Assembly (NCBI GenBank): GCA_027886175.1 | Contig: JAJNNQ010000040.1 | Coordinates: forward strand, 27,796,001-27,860,000 | Length of the DNA: 64,000 nucleotides | Direction of reading: 5' to 3' | Source of the DNA: Phylloscopus collybita | Lineage: Eukaryota; Chordata; Aves; Passeriformes; Phylloscopidae | In this document: in pieces, positions 48,986 to 61,323 of the stretch | Layout of the letters: each line of letters opens with the position of its first letter | Position numbering within the stretch: position 1 is the stretch's first letter | The notes under the pieces: model-generated | Database searches by the model: none | What the model was told of the DNA's origin: nothing | The model's input: the letters and a program-made list of their open reading frames with translations, nothing else | Program-made: the position numbers and the translations under genes

Positions 48986-50913
48986 TTGTTGGTTTTTTCC
49001 AAAGTTGAAACATTCTGATTACATCCTGGCTTATTTCAGTACAAAATACACAAAAATATATTTGGAATCCTTGCACTTGCATACTGTATAACATGAAATT
49101 AAATTTTATTCAGCAGTTTTCAAGTCATTAATTATATCAAAAATCAGGTTGAGGCAAAGGTTTAAATTCATAATAATGTTTCATTCTTAAGTTGGTACTT
49201 TTTTATTTTTCAGGGATTAAGCTCTTTCTCACAATGGAAACCCCAAAGCTGTCACCAGTTTCTCAGTTTGATTATTCTTTCAAAGCTAGTTTTGGACTAC
49301 ACATAGCTGTAGTCAACATAGGTGTTGGGTCAGTCTAACACTAAAGATCTAAAAAATCTCCCATCTTAAACTTAAAAGGATGGCTTCTCATGGATGAAGT
49401 AATTTACTTTTACATGATTGTCTATCCATCATTTTCTTTCTGTCTTCCTTCAAAGGAGAGCTATCAGTCTTAGAATGGCCACATAAATTGAGAAAATGGG
49501 AAAGAAATAGAAGAAATCCTAAACAAAAACATATTACTTGTTTACTAGAGGAAATAAAAAGGATTCTAGGGTTGTCTGTTAGTTCCATATGAATGACTAT
49601 ATATGGCAGCAACAGAGGGAGTAAAGGCTAAAAGACAGCAATAGAACTTTAAAGACGAAAGTCAAGGAGGCAGAAGCTGAGCCTCATCAATAAAGTTACA
49701 GCAATCTGGAGGGGTATTGAAAGAGAGCTGGTAACTGGAGGGCTAGAGATCAAGGATCCCTACAGGGAAACAAAAGGTGAAGCTTGAAAACTAGAATAAA
49801 GGATGAAGCAGCAAGACTTTGAAAGAACAGGGAAGAAGATATATGCTACAAAAAATAAGTTAGCACAAAGCATTAGAATAGGGTGTAAGCTTTTGTGTTT
49901 TTAACTAGATACTGTCTTTGCTATAGAAAAGATGATAAAGAAATGATGAATAAAAGAATATTTTGAATAAAAGATTTCTTCAATAAAGGGCAAGTCACTT
50001 TACCTTTACCATAACAGCATGCATGCTAAACATCGTCCCAGAGCAGATGAGTAAGTTCATAACCCAGACCATCTCAAAAGTTTTTATGCCAAGGAAATGA
50101 AAGTTCATTTTTAGTTCTTTTCATAAAAATAAATGTAGTAAACTGCTCTGAGATTGCTCAAACCAACTTCCTTATACTCGCTCTATATATAACTATTTGA
50201 TGGGATGCACCTCATTTCTTTTTATATACTTCTGATGACAGTTCAGAGCTGAAAAGGAAGGATGATTCATAACATTTGAATCCTTCCAGAAGCTGACACT
50301 AGTAAGTCGTATCAGGTATGGTACTGCTAGGTCAAATGAAACATTGCTTTTAATGACGTGAAGTAATGCACAAAAATTCTCTAAGATGTACTACAGATTT
50401 ACACTCATATGATGAAAAAAATAATTGAGTTTCAAAGACGATGCACAAAACTTGCCAAACAGTAGAGAAAAACTCCAGATTAGAAAATCCAGTTATGATA
50501 TTATGAGTAATTTAAGTGTATAAGGAAACTACAAACAGCAGAAAAAGAGAGAACAAGAAGCTACAATTAGTGTTAGTCTTCCTCAAAGTTTGGGATATTT
50601 TGTATCTTCAGAGCTATACCCACCATATTAATTTGTGCTATTTTTCTCTAATTTTTCCAATGCATTTTATTCATATATTCTACATTTCTAGATTAAGGCT
50701 ATTAACCACCTTTATTTCAAAATAAAATATCTATAAGCAATTCAAAACCTTTATACTTTTCAGTTAATCTTTATTACAAACCCTCATCTAGTCAAATAGT
50801 TGGTATAATGAAGTCATTTTTTTGTCTGACCTATGACTGTAAGCTAAATTTAAAACACCATCCTTTTCCCTGACTGTTTCGTTCATCTATTTCATTCACC
50901 CTAATCTAAACTA

Positions 50914-51060
50914 GAGCTGGGACTGGACACCGCGGTCGTCTCCCTGCGTCCGGGTTGCATGTGCAGCACCACGGACAGCGCCACAGCCCCGGCAGGACCC
51001 GGTCCTGCTCTCCCCGGCTCGCTCAGCGCTCTCCTCCAGCTTCCCAAGAGGGGATGCAGA
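50914..51060. other. Isolated CpG-rich patch inside an AT-rich intron
   Basis: About 150 bp of clearly high GC with roughly a dozen CpG between 50930 and 51030 (CCGCGGTCGT, GCGTCCGGG, AGCGCC, CCCCGGC, CTCGCTCAGCGCTC). The rest of this 9.6-kb intron is AT-rich and CpG-poor. It also contains the near-palindrome GCAGGACC-C-GGTCCTGC. Both strands are open in some frame, but no protein family is recognised and no poly-A tail or target duplication is evident. It could be a small unmethylated regulatory or promoter island, or a fragment of a GC-rich insertion. Confidence 0.6.
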
Positions 51061-52586
51061 GGCAAAGAGACAGTAAACATCAAAAAGAAAGCTCCATATC
51101 TGAACCTATCATCTTGAATTGCAATAATGAATTAATTACGCAGGTTTAAAATAGACTATCATGTGTCAACCCCCTGGAGAACCATTACTGAATTTTTATT
51201 CCTATTAAAGTATTGTTCAGCAGAGAGAGGGCAATCATTTCACTGAAACTCACTGACTACAAATGGGAATTAAATGAGGTTGAAATAAATTACATTAAAT
51301 GACAAGAACCTGTAAATCCTATGTTCCACAGCAAGCAAATAATGGAACAAATCTCAGTTGCTTGGCATGAACCAGGGCAAGAAAAAGAACAACAGTGTAC
51401 CTGGACCACACAAATTAACAAACACAAATAAGATGTCAAAGTTCAAGTGAAAGATATTTTTTGACTCCTCTCAATGACAGACAAGGCTGGTTTTAGTTAG
51501 AAAAATCAGTCGCTAAAGCGCTCTATGTATGTTTTCAAAATAATTTTTAAAGGTACAGCCATCATTATTCAAAGCTCAAGGGTTCTTTAGAGTGCAGTAG
51601 AGAGGTTGTTGACTTATGCAGATTGAAAACTTTCTGAGTTCAAATTTCAGTCATAAATCATGCTCCACACATGCTAGATCCCATATTTGCTGAGGTACAA
51701 CAGACCTTATTAGTTTGTATTGGTGTGAGAAAACGTATGAAAGAATGGCATCGAAAATAAAAAGGGAGCTAGGATTAGCTAAGTCATACTGATTTTGACC
51801 ATCAATTTAAAAGCCTGTCCATCCCTGAGACTAACATTAAGTGTTCGGTGTAATTTACAAAAGCCTTAACATAATATGTTTCATCCAAAGAAAGTCTCAA
51901 AGGCAGGAATGGTAAAACTGCTTCTGAAATTTGGCTACATTTATCCATTTCCTCATGAGGGCCTATTCTGAATGGATGGTTTGAGAAATTGGGAGTCTGC
52001 TCCAGCCCAACGATACTTTCAAAAACCAGGAGCACTTTTCTTTGTCACAGGTAATTGCTTTCCATAATGAAGTATTTCTGAAGGGTCCAAACTGCACTGC
52101 AGTCATCACTTTAAAACATATATTACAAATCAAAAGGCAAATTAGTTGCAATGGGAGCACTCATGGTTTCTTTCTACGCTGGAAACTAGGACTATCAGAG
52201 CCCTATTTCTGTGAAGTATTTAATTTCTAAAAGAATATGAAAGATGGTAGTATAATCAAAAGCAAACCCCAGAACCCAATTGAAAAGTAAAAACCCACCA
52301 TGTCATTTTGATTATATACTTCTACCGCTATCTGCCGTTAGCTTTTGGGGGGACTACTATGAAAAAAAAAAAAATCTACAAAAATCAACCAAAGAAACAG
52401 ACATACAAAACAAAACAACCCAACCACAAAACATATCCCCTCCAACACAAGAAAGCAATGCAAAAGTCTACAATCATATCTGTATTAAAAACCAGTTGAC
52501 ATTTCTACAGGACACTAAAAATAACATGCATAATACAATGTCAATAATGGAAAACAATTCCACTTACATGAACTCTGAAAAGAAAG

Positions 52587-52976
52587 GGGTGGGGGGGGGG
52601 AGAGGAGGAAACTGCTGACTGATTCAGTTGTGATAAACTTATAATGGACATTTTTAATTTTTTTTTTCAGAGAGGGAACCAATGGAAAGCAACTTCAAAG
52701 AAGTACTTTAATGTATGTGTGCTCTAAATACAAATTCTCATCATAGTTTGAATAAATGTATTAATTCCTTTGATATTATGAATTAAAAAGTTAAGTCACA
52801 ATACCATAACTACCAAATAACAGGTTTAAAAAAAAAAAAAAAAGGGTCACAATTTCAATAGGCAAACATGTCAAAGGAAAGTAAAGACCATTTCAAGGTA
52901 CCAGTAATGCAAAAAGTGACTTAAATCTTCTGCTGGATAATCATATATAACACCAAAAAAAAAAAAAAAAAAAAAA
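52587..52976. repeat. Homopolymer cluster (G10, T10, A18, A22)
   Basis: G10 at 52591-52600, a T tract near 52659-52668, an A tract near 52827-52843 and A22 at 52955-52976. Simple low-complexity DNA, without signs of a retrocopy. Confidence 0.85.
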
Positions 52977-55900
52977 GGAAATATTGAAAATTATTAACAA
53001 ATTTCTCCTGTATGAAATTGGAGGGAAAAGATAGAAAAGACGACTATGTAATTCTTAATTCAAATTTTAAAAATGTACATAAATCAAGGAAACCGTGGTG
53101 GGTTTGGCTCATTCCTACTGACAAACTGCTTATATGAACTCCTAAGATGGGATCTACATCACAAGCTATGCAGAGACTGAAGGAAAATAAGTCAAGGTAA
53201 ATATGGATTTACAGCCACTGCACTGCTGCAGAAGCTTGGCCTGGCTTTGAAGACAGATGGAGATCAAAGTATCCAAACTGATGATACGAGGCCTTCTCTT
53301 GTCTGTCTATAATTGTTATCTATTTTTCAATTCTACCTAGAAATGCTTCTGAAATTTGACTTAAGGAGCTACTCTGCAAATTTAGGTCGAGCTTGCTAGA
53401 GATAACTAAGGCACTTGGAGGAATAAAAACACAGTTTAAGGATTCTATTCATAAGGCTTAAACCAGCTACGTTAAGACAGCAACATACCCAACTAGAATA
53501 CACAGTAAGTTATACTTAAATCAGGGAAACTGCATGTACTTGACCTTTTGTCGATTTCTTTTTTTGTTCTTTGGCTGGGTCAGTGAGTGAAGACTTCCCC
53601 CCTGACTGTGGCATTTTAAAAATAACACCAGTATATTCCTCTACTGTAATATCAAGTAAACCATCATATTACCACAAACTTCTCCATTTGTACTGCTTCC
53701 TGTTGGAAGCAAATCTAGCAATTTCATGGAGGATCTACTTGAAACTGCTTCCTAAGTTCAGTTTCTGACTCAACAGCAAAGTCCCTCTTCCACAACGCAG
53801 TGATCCCACCCTACCTTCTAGGGATCACAGTACCACAATCTAAGGGCCACATGGAGGGACACACAAGCTCATCAATTAAGCAAAGAAACGTAACACAGAC
53901 TCAGAAAGAAAATGAGATGCAGAAAATCATTTTATAAGCTTTTTTATATGACTCTTTCTGCCACTGTACTAGGCTTCTTCTGGTGTAGATTTGGATGATC
54001 TTAGCTCAGAGGAAGCTTTATTAGGTCCTGTAATCGTGAAAATAGTATCTGCACTGTCACTGCTTCATAGGTCTCCACTGTGCTAAGTGAGAGTATGAAC
54101 TCTCATATGTACAAGAGTATAAACATCTTGAAAATGAGTGCTTTATTTTGAACTCCTGGTACTCTGAAACACTTTTACACTCAAAATTTATGCAACTGTA
54201 CCGATGTTCCAAGAATAGAGTAAAAGTACAGTTATTTTTGGAAACTGCCTAGAAGGATACTTCACATCTAAGCTATTTATTTATTCCCTGAAATAGATAC
54301 CAGGTGACATTATAGAATAAACCTGTTATTTTAGGATTGTCTGATCTTTTATTTATTTGAAAAGGGATGAGAAGGAAGCCTCTGCAGAAAAACAAAAATG
54401 AGACAGAGGAATTAGTGAGTCATAACAGGGATGGTACTTCTCAGTGCTCCTTTATGCTGTCATTCTGCAGAGAAGACCTGCTATTCAGGTGTATGCAGGA
54501 ACAAATGAAACCAAACAAAATCACAATAATCTATGACCAGAAGAATATGAAAAAGAGAAATATACTTCAAGAGGAAGTAACAGGATAATACGGAATTCTT
54601 GTACTTCAAATACATTATACCTTACCATGTCTCATGCACAAAAGTTACAGATATGAAACTGAAATGAAAAACAAAATAATTTTTCATAAAATTTCCCACC
54701 CGACAAAATTACCCATATTTTTCAACATAATTCTGCCAGATGTTGAATCACAACCATCAAAATGATGTATGCATACATACTGAAAACTGAAAGGAGCCAC
54801 AAATTATTTTGAATAAACAGTCCCAATCAGAAATAGAAGTATAGATGTTTTAAGAAATAACTAAACTTAATAATTCCAGAGGAGAAAATGTGGGCTACAG
54901 AGTGATTATAACTAACTCTATATAATTAAAAGTAATCATAGATTATATTCAAGGTTTATTAGTAAAAGATATTTTAAAATATTTCAGAAAAATAGAAAAA
55001 CTTCAGAAATGAGACTGTGGAAAACAAACTTAATTTTATTTTGCTTGTTTATCAAAGAAAGTTCCTGAACAACAGTACATTTCAGAAGATTAAATCTGTT
55101 TTTATGAAGCACTTGCAAGCAATGTTTCTCAGTATTGCTATGAGCAAAAATAAAGGCAAAGACATACATACTATTTGTTGCCTACTAGCTCTGCTTCTTT
55201 TGTGGCTTTAGACAGATACAGGAAAGGCAAAAGGAAATACAGAACATTTTCCGATTTGTTTATAGGCACTGCTCTGCAGATTTAGAAAGTGACCATGTTA
55301 AAGGGCAGAAGATGCGTCACGTGAATGCACAAGTAGAGCAAATCAAATTTTTCTTAATTTGCAACTTCACACTCAATTTTTGTGCTTCACATATAATGTT
55401 AGACTTATTGAAAACAGACAGATTTTTAGTATGTTAGTAAGCACTGAAACTCATTACTGAAGAGTTTGATCACCCCATAAATCTGAAGCTACACTGCAAC
55501 TGTATTTTTAAAAGGAATTTTGCAGGATTTAGACTGAAGTAAGAGCACACTATAGGATCCTATTTATTTATCACCTTAATTTTTCCTCACTTTCAGCCTG
55601 AGGATAATAATAGCAGTGATCAAGCTGTAAAGACTCTCACATGGTAACTAAAATTAAAACCCGAACTGATCACATTTTAAGTATCAGCATTATGAACTAT
55701 CTTCTGCATTCAAAAACTATTCCCTTGTCTGAAATGAGAAATATCCATGAACTGTTGGTCACCAGCTGTATAAGAAAACTCTGAGGCTTTTCTCTTTAAC
55801 GTTTAAATATTCATTGAAGAATTTTGCTATGAGAGCTTCCAGAGTCTTGTCCTTGTCTTTAAAAATGAGAATAAATAAAATAAGAAACACATTTCTATTT

Positions 55901-56657
55901 GCAAACCAAGAAAACTCATTTTGATGAGTGAGTTAATGAATAGCACTTTCTTTATCATGGAAATGAAGCTACCCAATATGCTGCATTAAATAAACTATTC
56001 TAAAATACTATTTAGTAACATTTAGCCTGAAGGTAGAAATAAATTATATGACATTGCCCTATCAAAAAGAAGCTTAAGGCATATGTTATTAGAGCAAATA
56101 AAGAGGACAGATGCAATCACTCCACTGAGACATGTCACTCCACTGTGTCAGTCTTCTCACTATTTCGATTTTTTAGTTTAACAGAGAGAGAGACATACCA
56201 GGTTGTCATCACTACTTCCATTCCAGGATTCCTTGAGTCAGGAAAATAACCATAAATTAAATTCTAAACTGACATGACAGGTAGATCTGAGATTAATCCC
56301 AGATGAGTTGCCTTAAACAACTGAGCAATATTCTTACATACCTTATCCTGAGGAATTTTTTGTAATTACAGAAAAACACAGCAATGAAAAACCCAACACA
56401 TTTAATTCACAGTGCTTTTAAATCAGGAAAAATGACAATAAATTAGCAAAAAAATCACTACTCCTTTTACGTCTGGTAAGTGAAATCAGACTTGAAGAAT
56501 ACAGAAAGAAAATACAAAAGGCTCATATCCAAAGTTTATCTCAACAATATTCATTATCATGAGTAATAAATCTCATCACAACATCTGTCAAACATCTGTA
56601 CTTTGACTGACACAGCAGTATTCATTACTATTATTCTGTTATAAGCTGGAAACCTAC

Positions 56658-56754
56658 CTTCTTTGCTCTTCTCCATGTTCACCTGAAGGGACTGTCAAAC
56701 ATTCATCCATGTGACCATGCAATAACCTCAGAACATCCCCTCCTATCAGGTATC
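56658..56754 (-). CDS. RYR2: RYR2 exon (human exon 10 by count), residues ~226-258: trefoil B, MIR region
   Basis: This 97-nt exon starts with two bases of Gly226 and ends with two bases of Arg258. It reads YLIGGDVLRLLHGHMDECL then TVPSGEHGEEQR. Acceptor is tattccag, donor gtaggt. It starts the second beta-trefoil (MIR fold) of the cytosolic N-terminal domain, which sits at the interface between subunits around the channel's four-fold axis. Human arrhythmia-linked positions G230, H240 and E243 have the normal human residue here. It appears identical to human in amino acids (memory comparison). Confidence 0.97.
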
Positions 56755-59700
56755 CTGGAATAAAGGGAAAAAATCGAGTATGTTTCTCTAAACACCGCAA
56801 CATGTAAAACTACAGTTCAAACTGTACTACACACTATCAGGTTGATTGCAGGTTTTTTCTGTCTGACATTTTATATTACTTTAAAAAAAGAGTCAAAAGA
56901 AAGGGAAGATTATCTCATGCCCTGGGGAGGCAGTTGAACATTGACAAGTGAGAAAAACTCCAAGTCAGCAGCTAGGGAAGGATGGATCAGGATAAAGAAA
57001 AGCCACATTCAGGGGATCCTACATAGTTACCACAACTCAGAAAAAGACTGAGCCAACCAAAACAAGGAACCAAGTACTCCTCTCCCAGATTACAACAGAA
57101 AAAAGTGGGAAACTCTTCCATCTTACCTACTCACTTTTCATTTTATTTAAGATAAGAATTCCAGTTAACGTACAAAAACAAAGACTGATTTAGTTAGTTC
57201 ATTATTTTCAAAGTGTTTTTTGGAGTATTTGGAAGTTCTCTGTGAGAAAAACTTCCTGGAAGATTCACTCTAAGCTCTACTTGACAGAAAATTCAAAACC
57301 AATAATCACGATTTATTTGGTCTCCAAAGGGAAACTCCTGTATTGCAAATACCTCCACTGCACGTGCATGTTCACAGCCAAACACTTTACAGTATACAAG
57401 TGTGTGTGTTCACAAACTAAGGCACAGACCATACACACAGCACCACAACATTTGAAGTTCCAGGACTTAGCAGCCAGAAGCTGAAAATAAGGGCATAATT
57501 TGAATCAGTAGATCTTTTTTCATCAGTCTTTTTGCATGTGAGGCGTGACATTAAAAAGAAATATAATTTTATGTTATCCTACAAATATTGTATTATAATC
57601 AGCAACTGAAGAATACTAAAACTTAGTAAGTTATAAACACAATTCAATGGTATTTTTTCAGTCTGACAGGCAAATTTAAAAACTTATTTGTTTCCTAAAT
57701 TCACCTTCCCTTCTTGCTAAAAGCAGTTAATATCAAATCCTACATTTGAGTGGGATGCCATAATATAAATGCTCAGCTTTAGTGTTATAGCAACAAGATT
57801 TTTAAAAAGTTATATGTGGAATTATATTTTGAAGCAATGCCTATACTAGAAAGTAATGCCATGAAGTAAGACAGATCTGTACAGGGAAATGGTGTTGAAG
57901 ACCCTTCAGTCACACTGCACATCTTTCACAAATTTATTTTGAAACTACGTGAAATCTTCTTCCTGAATATATCAGGTAATATTTCAGAATATGTTTTTTT
58001 AAACCTTTGAAATCAGTATAGAATTGGTATTTATGTGGCAAATTTTAGCACTGATTTTTTAAATTGATTTTGACACAGCAGGGTATGCCCAGGTAACTGT
58101 TGTTCCATACATTACTTTTTACACGGACCTGTGTCAATACATTTCTATAATTTAGATTTTGTTTTTAAAGCAACCCCCATCTACTTCATCATACAGAATT
58201 AGCAGAATAACTTGATTTAACTCTAAAGCTGTTTTGACTTAAACAATAAACTGACTTCTGCATAAGCCAATTTTACAGAAATGCATGTTAAAAGAAATTA
58301 TTTTCTTCACCTCCTAGTTCATCTTACAGACTAATTATCCATTATTTTAACTTCAAAATCATTTCATTTAACTTAATTTATTAGCCTATTTTTAATGGGA
58401 ATTTATGATTAAGAGAGGGTATTGTAGTACAGTTATTCCTATACATTAATATTTTGCCTATGAATATGACAAAGCATTTTACAGATACTAACAAAAGTAA
58501 ATTTATTTCTCTCTTCTTCCTTTTTGAGGTAGTTTTCTCTGGCTTTTTTCTGGCTACTTTTTTACTGAGGACATAGAGATAAGGCCTTACACATCCAGTG
58601 TGAGATTCACTCTCCCTTCACCACAGGACTACCTTGATCACAGGAACAGTTGCCACTTTTTCAAGAATATGGCCTTTGCTCTAATCCGTTCTGACACTAG
58701 CCAGCTGAACTTCTCTAGAAAACATGCTTAGCTTGAGAAAGAGAATGTTGGTACCCGAGGAAAGTGAAAACGGAAAAGTGCATCAACAAAGAGCAGGCAC
58801 ATACACAGATAAATGCACAGCTGCAAAAACTATATTACATCATTTTCACATTATTTCCTGGGAGTGTGAGTACACAATATGACACAATGTCATTCTGGAT
58901 TTCTGCTTCTCAAAGAGACAGGCAGGTCTCAGTAGTGAGGTTCACCAGGCAGAGATGTGGCATAGCACAGATCTGGGTCTCAGCACATAAACCATGCTGG
59001 GATTATTAGCAAGAATGACACACCAGTGCTGCCAGCAGTGGAAGGACAAGGAGAATGGAATTAATAAGAAGGAGCAAAAGGAAAAGGTCTTCTCATTAAC
59101 AGGTAGGTTTTCTCCATAAAGCTTAGGACACTGCCAAGCAATGCACTAGCATTTTTTAATAATGATTTGTACTATAAACCATGTCAGAGCATCCGTACGT
59201 GCAGAGTGATCCTCATATGTAAAAACACAATAGCTATATACAAAAGAGATGTTGAATATGCTCTCCTTAAAATCTGAATTAGCAAAGCTACAAGAACATT
59301 CCATGACTGAGTTTTAAAATATGCCAGATAAAAAGAATTGATGTGAAATTGCAGTGTATTGCCTCTTTAAAAAACAGTATCAAAAAGTCACACAAAATGA
59401 AATGACCTGCAGCCTTAACCTTTAGATTCTACTACAACACCCCTCAAAATAGTTGTTCTGCAGTTAAGTAGAAATCTTTAGACTTTACATTGTGACAGAC
59501 TTTTCAGAAAAATGCTGTTCTTCTCTGTGGAACCAGTATGGCATAAATTCAGAGATCCTTGTCCTTTCAATGTCAGAAATTACATTACAACTTCTTCCTA
59601 ATTCCTAAATAAAATAAATAGTTTTTGAAAGCTGCTCTCTTTCTGTCTTTACCCTCCTCTTGTTTTTCTTTCCAACCATATGTTACCCATAAAACCATTT

Positions 59701-60093
59701 CCCATCTTCAGTCTTAGGATTTCACATCCTGCTTCCAAGCCTCTCACCCATTTTTTACTCAGTCTCAGAAACATGTAACCATGACTGCATCAGAATAATT
59801 TGAGATAATATTTTAAACCAGGACCAAAAGCCATTTCAAAAAACATATTACAAATGTTATCGTATTTTTAGCAAAATGAGATTTGAATGAGCTGTTCAGT
59901 ATTCAGCAAAAATACATAGAAAACTACCAGTGTTACTTTCAGTATAACCTTCCCTCTGTTTGCAGAACAGTTGTTTATTGTATTCAATGTTTACATAGAA
60001 GAAAACCACTCCCACACTTGGCATAATAATTTGATTTTTTAGGTATTTAATTTACTATCAGTCTTTAAATAATTGAAGTTGAGTCAATCTTAC
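56755..60093 (-). other. RYR2 intron, 3339 bp
   Basis: Unique AT-rich sequence, no recognised repeats or genes. The open frames at 57242-57484 and 58764-59009 look random. Confidence 0.8.
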
Positions 60094-60193
60094 CTTGGGC
60101 AACTTCACTCCCTGAACTGATTGGTGCTACACTCCAGAGTGTCTGCTGGAAGGCTGCATCAACATGTAAGCTACCATTGCCATAAGAGAGATG
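60094..60193 (-). CDS. RYR2: RYR2 exon (human exon 9 by count), residues ~193-226: end of N-terminal domain A
   Basis: The 100-nt exon reads HLSYGNGSLHVDAAFQ then TLWSVAPISSGSEVAQ, plus one base of a split Gly codon. Acceptor ttctag is at its right edge and donor gtaaga at its left edge. It carries the last strands of beta-trefoil A and the linker to trefoil B of the inositol-trisphosphate/ryanodine receptor N-terminal region. Compared with the human protein as I remember it, the only change is Ala to Val near residue 223. It is the most 5' exon in the window; the exon coding for SVSSERYL should lie beyond 64000, since I found no match to it between 60194 and the end. Confidence 0.97.
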
Positions 60194-60487
60194 CTAGAAC
60201 AAGGAAAGAGGGAGGCTTTTATTTGGGGTTAATAGAAAATCTCATTACAGTATACAATAACAATACCAAACACTTTTGTTTCTTTCAAACAATAACTGTT
60301 CCCATTGACTGCATAAGTAAACAGAAAGTTCAACCTGGGTTGAAGTCCTCAAGGGACATTAGAAATAAAGCTAGAGTAGTAAAGCATATTTGCCTCAAAA
60401 AACCAAACAGGAACAACACAGAACAGAGTCAGCTGCCTGGCATCTTAGACTTAGTGAACACTAAGGAACTAATTGTTAAATGCGGTG

Positions 60488-60806
60488 GGGTTCTGTTGTA
60501 TTCCCTTTTGGTATCCCCTCCCTCCCCCTGTGAAACCTTACCTGTCCCTTGACTCTGACCTATGGCCTTTGGGCATAGGTAACTCCGCCCCCTACCCTGA
60601 AAGGGATAAAACCCCCTTTCCCTTCGGGGTCGTTCTCTTTGGCCTCGGGATACCTTCGGGAAATAAACCTTGGAACCACATCTCGGGGTAAGAGCCTCCT
60701 TTGGTTTTATGTTCTTATCTTGGAGTTTCCCCCACCCTAACCTCCCTAAATCTGAGCTGGACCGGGTCTCCGGGGGGCTGAGGGAAAGGGGTTAACTTCA
60801 GGGTTC
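60488..60806 (+). mobile_element. Solo LTR with 6-bp target duplication (ERVK-like small LTR), copy 2
   Basis: The LTR proper is 60494-60800 (307 bp), starting TGTTGTATTCCC and ending GGGGTTAACTTCA. It is flanked by identical GGGTTC at 60488-60493 and 60801-60806. GGGATAAAACCCC supplies a TATA-like box near 60602, and AATAAA lies at 60662-60667, followed by CCTTGGAACCACATCTC and AAGAGCCTCCTTTGG. Its start, poly-A region, post-poly-A sequence (AAATCTGAGCTGG against GAATCTGAGCTAG) and end match the LTR at 24087-24413, so both belong to one family. Antisense to RYR2; no retroviral genes. Confidence 0.9.
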
Positions 60807-61267
60807 TTACACTTGTGTTCTTCCTTTTACATACAATGGGAATTTCCATGAAGTTTGAGTACTGGGATATCACCCATCACTGTATTTCAAGTACAACTCA
60901 CCACTTTATTTCTTGCAGGCCACTGGCTTCCTAAAACTTCCATTAAGTCAAAGAAATTATGTAAACAATCTACTGGTTTTGTAAGTCACTTAAGACAGTT
61001 CACAAAATATATTCTTGAACAAAGCTCTCAAATATGAGCAAAGCTGAAACAATCTTTCCTGGAAAGGCTCACTTCCTACCTATGCATTCATGGATGCTCT
61101 TTGGCTGTTACTCCCTACCTTCTGCCAACATTGCAGATCTTTGCCCTAAGTGCCAACAGGTGCTGTCTTTTCTCAGAATTCTATGTTAGTTCAGTGAAAT
61201 TGTCTCAAAAATTCTTATCTCAAAGCATCTTGTATTGCATCCATAGAAAATCCTTTGTGCCTCCCAC

Positions 61268-61323
61268 AGCCTTTGTGGGAGCCATCAGCCACCATCAGCC
61301 AACCTTTGTGCTACCATCAGCCA
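61268..61323 (+). repeat. CCATCAGCCA repeat cluster
   Basis: CCATCAGCCA occurs at GAGCCATCAGCCACCATCAG, then CCAACCTTTG, then CTACCATCAGCCACTTCCAT: three to four imperfect copies of a 10-bp unit. Confidence 0.7.

Larger units (their letters stand above)
47009..56657 (-). other. RYR2 intron, 9649 bp (largest in window)
   Basis: Mostly unique AT-rich sequence. It contains a G-quadruplex-type motif (48949-48985), an isolated CpG-rich patch (50914-51060), a G10 run (52591-52600) and A-rich runs including A22 (52955-52976). No exon, and no clear CR1 or LTR, was found in it. Confidence 0.8.
1505..60193 (-). other. RYR2: RYR2 gene, internal part: 18 consecutive coding exons of the cardiac ryanodine receptor
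   Basis: Gene-level entry. RYR2 is the very large homotetrameric calcium-release channel of the sarcoplasmic/endoplasmic reticulum in heart and neurons; this part of the protein is cytosolic. The 18 exons total 2490 nt = 830 codons with unbroken phase, matching human residues about 193-1022 (counted from memory) with no indel. Assignment to RYR2 rather than RYR1 or RYR3 rests on paralogue-specific stretches such as WSGSHIRWGQPFRLRH and DVKSTAF in the trefoil-B exons. All introns are GT-AG. The three arginines reported to hold a chloride ion in the RYR2 N-terminal domain (human R276, R298, R420) are all present. Upstream exons (residues 1-192) and downstream exons are outside the window. There is no sign of pseudogenisation: every exon is open and the introns are retained. 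Confidence 0.97.

Noticed and set aside
50901..51149. Coding exon in the CpG-rich patch (60 and 64 codons on opposite strands)
   Set aside because: No known protein similarity, and the RYR2 reading joins directly across this intron.
60121..60552. 143-codon + strand open frame
   Set aside because: It is the complement of an RYR2 exon running into intron and LTR sequence; no domain is visible.
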